Origin: Cryomorphaceae bacterium
Lineage (GTDB): Bacteria > Bacteroidota > Bacteroidia > Flavobacteriales > Crocinitomicaceae
Assembly (NCBI GenBank): GCA_002683585.1
Contig: NYTQ01000158.1
Coordinates: 1 to 8,670 of the forward strand
Direction: 5' to 3'
DNA: 8,670 bases
Part shown: positions 1 to 4,790 of the stretch, piece after piece
Layout of the letters: each line of letters begins with the position of its first letter
Position numbering within the stretch: position 1 is the first letter of the stretch
The notes under the pieces: model-generated
Told to the model about the DNA's origin: nothing
What the model saw: the letters and a program-made list of their open reading frames with translations, nothing else
Database searches by the model: none
Translations under genes and position numbers: made by a program

Positions 1-234
1 ATTTCTACAGATGAGCTCCAAGAACTCGGACAAATTTTGGTGAAGCAGTTGAAGAATCGATTCAATGATATTTCTATAAACAAACGATTTGTTGTTGGAA
101 TCGACCGTGCAAAAATGCGTCTGTATGATTGTGAACAGTCAGCACAGGACGACATCCTTGACTCAGGGCGAGAAGAGGAGTATACTTATGATGACCAAAA
201 ACCCAAGAAATCATTTGAGGGATTTAAATTCTAA
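1..234 (+). CDS. C-terminal end of a probable replicative DNA helicase (T4 gp41/DnaB type), truncated by the window edge
   Basis: The frame is open from base 1 and stops at TAA 232-234, so only the last 77 residues are present; the real start lies upstream. The tail contains LGQILVKQLKNRF, then RFVVGIDRAKMRLYD, and ends in SFEGFKF. A KQLKNR segment followed by a strand like FVVGID and a short acidic tail fits the end of a RecA-fold ring helicase, and the stretch resembles gp41 of T4-like cyanophages as I remember it. In that family the protein unwinds DNA ahead of the phage fork and carries the primase. The Walker motifs are outside the window, so the family is not proven; another RecA-fold protein is possible. 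It overlaps the next gene as TAATG. Confidence 0.5.
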   Translation: MSTDELQELGQILVKQLKNRFNDISINKRFVVGIDRAKMRLYDCEQSAQDDILDSGREEEYTYDDQKPKKSFEGFKF

Positions 235-566
235 TGAACGGATACTATTCTGTATTTAATCCTAGAGGAGAAAAGATTGCCGACTGCGGTACTGGAAAAG
301 ATGCAGTCAATCTCATGCACATGAGAAATGCTAGATGGGATGGGCATTATTATAGTTTCATTCCTCTTCCAGGTGATATCGTTGATGTAAATTCTACTAA
401 GCAACTTCCTACCAAAGACATCGTAGTTAATATGGATGGTGGTGTTGGTGGTAGTTGGAAAGAAGTTTCCGATGAAGAATTTGATGATATATTCGTCGAA
501 TTCGATGATAAGAAAAAATTACCTCAGTCCAAACAAGAACCATTTATCCCCAATTTTCATGACTAG
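234..566 (+). CDS. Conserved-looking hypothetical protein, 110 aa
   Basis: I do not recognise a function. ATG 234 overlaps the stop of the upstream helicase-like gene (TAATG), and GAGGGA at 217-222 is a good ribosome binding site 11 nt before it, so the start is well supported. The N-terminal two thirds look folded: YYSVFNPRGEKIADCGTGKDA, a segment rich in aromatic residues (WDGHYYSFIPLPG), then a strand-like DIVVNMDGG. The C-terminal third is acidic (DEEFDDIFVEFDD) and probably flexible. There is no signal peptide or membrane segment. It lies between a replication gene and mazG, which suggests early or middle expression and a cytoplasmic role. It overlaps mazG by 8 nt. Confidence 0.75.
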   Translation: MNGYYSVFNPRGEKIADCGTGKDAVNLMHMRNARWDGHYYSFIPLPGDIVDVNSTKQLPTKDIVVNMDGGVGGSWKEVSDEEFDDIFVEFDDKKKLPQSKQEPFIPNFHD

Positions 567-969
567 TAAAGTAAACACTGATGCCTATCTTGAGTTTGTG
601 AATGCCGTCACATCTCAACCCAGTCAAGATGCTGATGCCTTTGAGTATCGTATTCAAGAACTTCGTGGAGAAGGATTTGAAACGCATCGACTTCTAACTG
701 CTGCTGTAGGAATGTCTGCTGAGGCAGGTGAGTTTACTGAAGTTGTTAAGAAGATTATCTTCCAAGGCAAACCAGTAAACGAAGAGAATCTGTTTCATCT
801 CAAACGTGAACTTGGAGACATCATGTGGTATGTCGCACAGGCATGTATGGGTCTTAATGTTTCTATCGATGAAGTCATTGAGATGAATGTTCACAAACTG
901 ATGGCTCGTTACCCTGGTGGTGAGTTTGATGTGACTAAATCCGAAAACCGTAAAGAGGGGGATGTATGA
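559..969 (+). CDS. mazG: MazG-type nucleoside triphosphate pyrophosphohydrolase
   Basis: This is a 136-aa all-alpha NTP pyrophosphatase that would convert (d)NTPs to (d)NMPs plus pyrophosphate in the cytoplasm. The metal-binding motif is visible: E55-x-x-E58 in SAEAGEF and E84-x-x-D87 in RELGDIMWY, followed by the typical NxxKLxxRYPGG end (KLMARYPGGEF) and SENRKEGD. The frame is open further upstream (to an ATG at 436), but that part lies inside the preceding gene and is not MazG-like; ATG 559 gives the family-typical start. No clear ribosome binding site is seen, and the 8-nt overlap with the gene before suggests translational coupling. Cyanophage MazG was once proposed to lower (p)ppGpp; as I recall, a characterised one instead preferred dGTP and dCTP, which fits recycling of GC-richer host DNA. 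It overlaps the next gene as ATGA. Confidence 0.93.
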   Translation: MTSKVNTDAYLEFVNAVTSQPSQDADAFEYRIQELRGEGFETHRLLTAAVGMSAEAGEFTEVVKKIIFQGKPVNEENLFHLKRELGDIMWYVAQACMGLNVSIDEVIEMNVHKLMARYPGGEFDVTKSENRKEGDV

Positions 970-1262
970 ACGGATCATTAGACCCAGAAGAAAGAGTTAT
1001 GGAACCACCTACTATAAAAGAACAGGTTGCCTTTATCGCTCAAAAATATGGGTGGGAAGAAGGTGATAATATTGTAGTTGAAATGGCAGGAACACAAGTT
1101 TCTGGTATTGATGTCGGTGAAGAGTATAACAAGAAATGGCAATCCCCTATTGGTACTCGTAAGTATAATAAAGATGCATTCATTGTAATTAAAAATCTCT
1201 CAAGAGATTCCTTTGAGTCTTCTAAACCTATGGATAGGGAACATAAACCCCATCATGCTTAG
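966..1262 (+). CDS. Hypothetical protein, 98 aa
   Basis: I do not recognise this family. ATG 966 overlaps the mazG stop (ATGA), and GAGGGGG at 955-961 is a strong ribosome binding site, so start and frame are secure. A short disordered N-terminus (DPEERVMEPP) leads into a helix (TIKEQVAFIAQKYGW) and a strand-like part (DNIVVEMAGTQVSGIDVG). The aromatic/basic EEYNKKWQSPIGTRKYNKDA then precedes a final strand (FIVIKNLS). The last 20 residues are polar and probably disordered. No transmembrane segment or metal motif is visible. Tight coupling to mazG suggests the two are co-expressed, but gives no specific function. It overlaps the next gene by 8 nt. Confidence 0.75.
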   Translation: MNGSLDPEERVMEPPTIKEQVAFIAQKYGWEEGDNIVVEMAGTQVSGIDVGEEYNKKWQSPIGTRKYNKDAFIVIKNLSRDSFESSKPMDREHKPHHA

Positions 1263-1455
1263 TCTCTGGATCCACATAAGAGCATTCTTTACTGTTGTAG
1301 TGGTGAGTTGTGCTCACCCCGTCAACTGGGAACAATGTATTCGTGTGGACCAGTGGCTTTTGCCAGAAGTTAAAGAGGGGTATAGACTGTGGACAGGAGA
1401 GATAACTCCTTATGAAAGAGAGAGAAACTATCTAAATAGGGGCGTAGAACCATGA
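1255..1455 (+). CDS. Small secreted or lipid-anchored protein candidate, 66 aa
   Basis: The N-terminus has a short hydrophobic stretch containing one basic residue (MLSLWIHIRAFFTVVVVSC). VVSC fits a loose lipobox, so Cys19 could be lipidated after export. The remainder (AHPVNWEQCIRVDQW, then EGYRLWTGEITPYERERNYL) is rich in tryptophan and charged residues and holds a second cysteine. The frame extends back to ATG 1213, but ATG 1255 leaves only an 8-nt overlap with the gene before and puts the hydrophobic stretch at the N-terminus; AGGGA at 1236-1240 is a weak, distant ribosome site. A small lipoprotein in a lytic phage could be an outer spanin, but nothing in the sequence shows that, and no inner-spanin partner is adjacent. 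Function unknown. Confidence 0.6.
   Translation: MLSLWIHIRAFFTVVVVSCAHPVNWEQCIRVDQWLLPEVKEGYRLWTGEITPYERERNYLNRGVEP
1431..1438 (+). promoter_or_regulatory. Candidate T4-type late promoter (TCTAAATA)
   Basis: The octamer TCTAAATA differs at one base from the T4 late consensus TATAAATA. It lies inside the end of the 66-aa gene and its last base is 23 nt before ATG 1462. The same octamer and nearly the same spacing recur five more times in the window, always before a gene start. It marks the apparent switch from the overlapping early/middle block to the late block. Confidence 0.6.
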
Positions 1456-1461
1456 CCCCAT

Positions 1462-2178
1462 ATGGCAGGAACTCTATCAGAAAGACAAGAAACTGGTCTT
1501 GTTGATGCAATTAATTCCTTCTCTGAGATTAAAGGAGGTAAACCCTTCACTCTGCAGGCGGGTTCGACAAGACTACCTAATGTTCTTTCTGCTAATAAAG
1601 TAACAGGTAGATCTGCATCGGGAGATGAACCTTACACCGATGTTGAGATTAAAACTACAAATAAAATTTACAAGTTATCCATGAAAGGTCCAAGTGCTCC
1701 TAGTATGGCTGGCGGAGGACTAAACGGACTAGAAAAAATTGTTCCAGGATTTAGTGGAAGATTTATTCAAGCCGCTTATGATAAGTATTTGCAATTGGGA
1801 TTTACTCAAGGCCAACAGGTTCCAGATATATATGGACAAATTAGTTCTGAATTAAAACAGACTATTGTTCTTGGAACGCAACCTATGGGAGGACCAATTA
1901 CTCACATGTATATTGGTCCTATGGATGTTCACTCTACATCTAGTGGCAATGTTCTAACCGTTAATGGTAGACTGCATGATGCTAAGAAGTATGCGAAAGA
2001 TCACGATCTTTATTTGAGACTTAGGAAGAGAAGAAAAGATCAACCTTTTGAAACAATAGAAAAAGATAATAAAGGTTATCCATTAATCCTTGGTAAGTCT
2101 CCTAGTGCTGGTGATAAAGGCAGGAGGATTGTAATAGTAGCTAAACCACCATCCAATGCTATAGTGGTTTCCTTTTAA
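1462..2178 (+). CDS. Conserved-looking phage protein, 238 aa; possible PD-(D/E)XK nuclease-like fold
   Basis: I do not have a firm family for this protein. It starts with a helix (LSERQETGLVDAINSF), followed by SGDEPYTDVEIKTTNKIY and KLSMKG. Acidic Asp60 at the start of a strand and an S-x-K (Ser73-Met74-Lys75) at the end of the next strand resemble the core of PD-(D/E)XK nucleases in which the second acid is replaced. A Gly-rich segment (MAGGGLNGLEKIVPGFSGRF), a helical region and a basic cluster (RLRKRRKDQ, about 186-194) follow, with terminal strands RRIVIVAKPP and AIVVSF. There is no export signal. ATG 1462 is 6 nt after the previous stop and 23 nt after a late-promoter octamer, so late expression and perhaps a virion location are likely. 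A clear ribosome site is missing; a GGGG (1439-1442)/CCCC (1456-1459) pair could fold just before the start. Confidence 0.8.
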   Translation: MAGTLSERQETGLVDAINSFSEIKGGKPFTLQAGSTRLPNVLSANKVTGRSASGDEPYTDVEIKTTNKIYKLSMKGPSAPSMAGGGLNGLEKIVPGFSGRFIQAAYDKYLQLGFTQGQQVPDIYGQISSELKQTIVLGTQPMGGPITHMYIGPMDVHSTSSGNVLTVNGRLHDAKKYAKDHDLYLRLRKRRKDQPFETIEKDNKGYPLILGKSPSAGDKGRRIVIVAKPPSNAIVVSF

Positions 2179-2184
2179 TAAATA
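2177..2184 (+). promoter_or_regulatory. Candidate T4-type late promoter (AATAAATA)
   Basis: AATAAATA overlaps the TAA stop of the 238-aa gene and ends 23 nt before the GTG start at 2208. It fits the NATAAATA form described for cyanomyovirus late promoters and differs from TATAAATA by one base. It lies in an AT-rich inverted repeat (CCTTTT 2171-2176, AAAAGG 2189-2194) that may be chance. Confidence 0.65.
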
Positions 2185-2207
2185 TTTAAAAAGGCAGTAA
2201 TTTTTTC

Positions 2208-3503
2208 GTGAAAAGTTTTCTAGAATTTATATCCGAAGCCGTCAAAACTACTGCTTCCACTCAAGCCAAACAAAAAGGTTTGACTGGAGATGGACATGGT
2301 GGATGGTACGATAAAGGCGGAAAATTTGTAGCAAAAACAGTTAATGGTAAGTTAAAATTTACTAGTTCTGGCGGAGACTCTAAAAGTGAGGCACCAAAAC
2401 AAGGAAGTCCTTCTAAACCTAATCTTCCAGGCAATACTAAGTCTCCAGATAATTCTTCCTCGACACCTACTTCTAAACCCAGTAAAGATTCTAATCCCGA
2501 TCAAACAAATAGTGAAACAGGAAACGAGGATCCCGAATTCCAATCATTAGAAACGATGGGAGAACCATCTTCTGATGGTGCTGTGATTGTATTTGGTAGG
2601 TTCAATCCACCAACTGTTGGACATGAAAAACTTCTTAAGGCTGCAGGTAGTGAGGCTAAAAGATCTAAGTTTGATTTGAGAATTTATCCAAGTCGTACCC
2701 AAGATCCCAAGAAAAATCCTTTAGAACCTTCAAGTAAAATTGAATACATGAGGGTTATGTTCCCTGACTTTGAAGATGACATTAGGGATGATCCAGAAGC
2801 AAAGACTATCTTCAATGTTCTGCAATCATGTTATGGACTTGGGTATAAATCTGTAACAATTATAGTTGGACAGGATAGACTTGCTGAGTTTCAAAGTCTT
2901 GCTCAAAAATATAATGGAGATCTCTATGATTTTGAGGAGATAAAAGTAATCTCTGCTGGAGCTAGAGATGCTGATTCCGAAGGTGTTGAGGGTATGTCGG
3001 CATCCAAAATGAGAAAGGCTGCAAAGGATGGGGACTTTAAGATATTTGCTACGGGCATTCCAAACACTCTTGGAAACGTAGATAAGAAACAATTGTTTAA
3101 TACTCTACAGAAGAGTATGGGAGTATCCGTATCTGAGGATTGGGAAATTGCTCCTAAGTTGGATCCCGAGGGTCTTAGAGTTGCTTACATGAGTAATACT
3201 ATTTTTTCCATGGGAACATTAGTTGAAAATACTAATACTGGAGAGGTGGGGAGAATTTCTAGACGTGGCACTAACTATGTTATTTGTATGACTCCAGAAG
3301 GAACAATCTTTAAGTCATGGTTGAAAGATATCATGGAAGCATATGAAGTTGGTACTGATGACTATAGAAAGTATGTTCAGTCTATGACACCAGGACAAAG
3401 TGAAAAAAAGTTTGGTTTTCCTAAGGATAGGATTAAAGCAACAGTGCTTCCAATGAAACCTAATGATCCTGCCTCAGGTCCAGGAACCAAATACAATAAA
3501 TAA
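2208..3503 (+). CDS. Capsid-targeted nucleotidyltransferase (cytidylyltransferase-like fold), 431 aa
   Basis: Residues 1-11 (MKSFLEFISEA) line up with the capsid-targeting peptide of T4 internal proteins (MKTYQEFIAEA), including the I-x-E|A prohead-protease site after Glu10. A module GDGHGGWYDKGGKFVAKT follows (27-44), then a Ser/Pro/Lys linker (about 52-120). The enzyme domain begins at about 125: VFGRFNPPTVGH (128-139) holds the [HT]-x-G-H nucleotide site, IIVGQDR lies at 218-224, and SASKMR (264-269) stands for the usual ISSTxxR. This is the HxGH superfamily, which joins a nucleotide to a phosphorylated or mononucleotide substrate; the exact substrate cannot be read here. A C-terminal domain (about 328-378) has GTLVENTNTGEVGRISRRGT and IFKSWLKD. 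The start is GTG, 23 nt after a late-promoter octamer, with AAGG at 2191-2194. A capsid-internal enzyme delivered with the DNA is inferred; an NAD or lipid precursor role is possible. Confidence 0.88.
   Translation: MKSFLEFISEAVKTTASTQAKQKGLTGDGHGGWYDKGGKFVAKTVNGKLKFTSSGGDSKSEAPKQGSPSKPNLPGNTKSPDNSSSTPTSKPSKDSNPDQTNSETGNEDPEFQSLETMGEPSSDGAVIVFGRFNPPTVGHEKLLKAAGSEAKRSKFDLRIYPSRTQDPKKNPLEPSSKIEYMRVMFPDFEDDIRDDPEAKTIFNVLQSCYGLGYKSVTIIVGQDRLAEFQSLAQKYNGDLYDFEEIKVISAGARDADSEGVEGMSASKMRKAAKDGDFKIFATGIPNTLGNVDKKQLFNTLQKSMGVSVSEDWEIAPKLDPEGLRVAYMSNTIFSMGTLVENTNTGEVGRISRRGTNYVICMTPEGTIFKSWLKDIMEAYEVGTDDYRKYVQSMTPGQSEKKFGFPKDRIKATVLPMKPNDPASGPGTKYNK
3495..3502 (+). promoter_or_regulatory. Candidate T4-type late promoter (AATAAATA)
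   Basis: AATAAATA overlaps the stop codon of the nucleotidyltransferase gene (TAA 3501-3503) and ends 28 nt before ATG 3531. The spacing is longer than at the simpler leaders (22-23 nt), and this leader contains an inverted repeat. Confidence 0.65.
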
Positions 3504-3528
3504 CTCTGATAAGGTCTTTCTTTCAGAG
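3504..3528 (+). promoter_or_regulatory. Inverted repeat in the leader of the 419-aa gene
   Basis: CTCTGA (3504-3509) and TCAGAG (3523-3528) form a perfect 6-bp stem with a 13-nt loop carrying AAGG (3511-3514). It ends 2 nt before ATG 3531, where no normally spaced ribosome site is present; folding would bring AAGG closer to the start. If transcription begins about 6 nt after the octamer, part of the left arm would be missing, so the hairpin would form fully only in read-through RNA. Confidence 0.4.
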
Positions 3529-3530
3529 CT

Positions 3531-4790
3531 ATGTTTGATAAAAAGTATGATGCGGAAGAGTTAGCATCTGTTTATAAATCTGTATATGAAAATAATCTTG
3601 ACCCCGTAGGTCAGGAAGATGATGATGTTGATAATGACGGTAAGAAAAATACCAAGTCTGATAAGTATTTGAAGAATAGACGTAAGGTAGTTGGTAAGGC
3701 AATTGCTAAAGAAGAAGTAGAAGTAGTTGACGAGGGTATGAAGAAAGCCCGCGAGAACGTTGGTGCTGACACTTGCTGGGATGGTTATAAGGCGAAGGGA
3801 ACTAAGAAAAAGAATGGTAAGGAAGTTCCTAACTGTGTAAAGGAAGAGGATCTTTTTGAGGGTGAGAAGAGCCCATCCTCCACTAATCCTGGTCCTGCTG
3901 CAGGTGGTGAACGCACAAGAACTCGTGGTGGCGAGACTAGTGCAATTCAAAAGAAGCAGAATGCTCAACGCGATAAAGCAAATGCTGCTGGTGCTCGTGG
4001 ACCTGAGATGACTCACGCTGCAAAGATGAACAATCTCAAGCGTTCAATGCCCACTAACATGAGAAACTCTTACGAACCTGAAGGTGAGATGGTAGAAGAG
4101 GGTAAGAATGCAATCAGAGCTGATGCAGGTCCACCTAAAAGGACTATGAGAATGTCTATGAGTGGTGAAGAACCAGCTGGTGATAAACTCTTGAGAAAGG
4201 CGAGTCAAGGTTTTAGTAACTTTATGAATAAACTAAATCCTAAAGCTATGCAGTCGAAACCTGCTGGACCCCAACGTAAACCTCTTGTCTCTACTCCAAA
4301 GGAAGAAGTTGAAGTAACTGGAGAGGTCGTTGAAGAGGGTAAGAAGGAACTCTCTAGGGAAAAGAGGAACAAGATGTTCCGTCGCGCTGGGAACCTCTCT
4401 AGAGAGGCCCTGGCAGGTGGTGAGAAGGGATCTGAAGCGCATAAGAAGTCTGGAAAGATTGTCAAGGCTCTCAACAAAGATGCTGAAGAGAACGATAGAA
4501 ACGATGTCAAGGAGGAAACTCTAGAAGAGAAGAAAGGTCTCTGGGCAAACATTCATGCAAAACGTGAACGTGGTGAAGCACCTGCTAAGAAGGGCGACAA
4601 GGACTATCCAAAGACCCTAAAGATTGAATCTACCGAGCACCTCGAAGAGGCTGCTCCTGCAATCGTTGGTGTACTTGCTAAGATGGCTGCGAAGAAAGCA
4701 GCAGTGCATGTTGCAAAGAAGGGAGTTGGTAAGGTAACAGATAAGATGGGTAAACTCCTCAAGGGAGATGAGGAAGAGGAGGAAGGTTGA
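3531..4790 (+). CDS. Modular lysine-rich virion (probably capsid-internal) protein, 419 aa
   Basis: There is no enzyme motif; the protein is a string of short charged modules. Residues 1-20 form an amphipathic helix. DVDNDG (32-37) with SDKYLKNRRK looks like an EF-hand/dockerin-type calcium loop plus helix. Residues 81-103 hold a two-cysteine module (CWDGYKAKGTKKK, ending VPNCV). Residues 181-186 are YEPEGE. Residues 335-365 hold GLWANIHAKRERGE with KKGDKDYPKTL. The end (374-412) is a cationic amphipathic stretch followed by an acidic tail. I recall these modules, in other combinations, from cyanophage virion proteins. Five [VL]-x-E|[GA] sites (after 68, 110, 190, 269 and 373) fall between modules and could be prohead-protease sites. 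Late promoter and leader repeat precede ATG 3531. A scaffold or DNA-binding internal protein is the best guess. Confidence 0.82.
   Translation: MFDKKYDAEELASVYKSVYENNLDPVGQEDDDVDNDGKKNTKSDKYLKNRRKVVGKAIAKEEVEVVDEGMKKARENVGADTCWDGYKAKGTKKKNGKEVPNCVKEEDLFEGEKSPSSTNPGPAAGGERTRTRGGETSAIQKKQNAQRDKANAAGARGPEMTHAAKMNNLKRSMPTNMRNSYEPEGEMVEEGKNAIRADAGPPKRTMRMSMSGEEPAGDKLLRKASQGFSNFMNKLNPKAMQSKPAGPQRKPLVSTPKEEVEVTGEVVEEGKKELSREKRNKMFRRAGNLSREALAGGEKGSEAHKKSGKIVKALNKDAEENDRNDVKEETLEEKKGLWANIHAKRERGEAPAKKGDKDYPKTLKIESTEHLEEAAPAIVGVLAKMAAKKAAVHVAKKGVGKVTDKMGKLLKGDEEEEEG

Noticed and set aside
251..260. TATTTA on the + strand (TAAATA on the - strand) as a minus-strand late promoter; similar hits near 7035 and 7966
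   Set aside because: No minus-strand gene follows any of them, and TATTTA is expected often in this AT-rich sequence.
436..558. An upstream extension of mazG from ATG 436
   Set aside because: The extra 41 residues lie in the coding sequence of the 110-aa gene and have low-complexity, Met/Lys-rich composition unlike any MazG; ATG 559 gives the family-typical N-terminus.
1439..1459. GGGG/CCCC pairing just before ATG 1462 as a regulatory hairpin
   Set aside because: Only 4 bp with a 13-nt loop and no further pairing; too weak to list as a feature.
2171..2194. CCTTTT/AAAAGG inverted repeat around the promoter at 2177, as a terminator
   Set aside because: The stem is AT-rich with a mismatched inner part, and the T-run (2201-2206) is separated from it by 6 nt; it looks like chance in AT-rich sequence.
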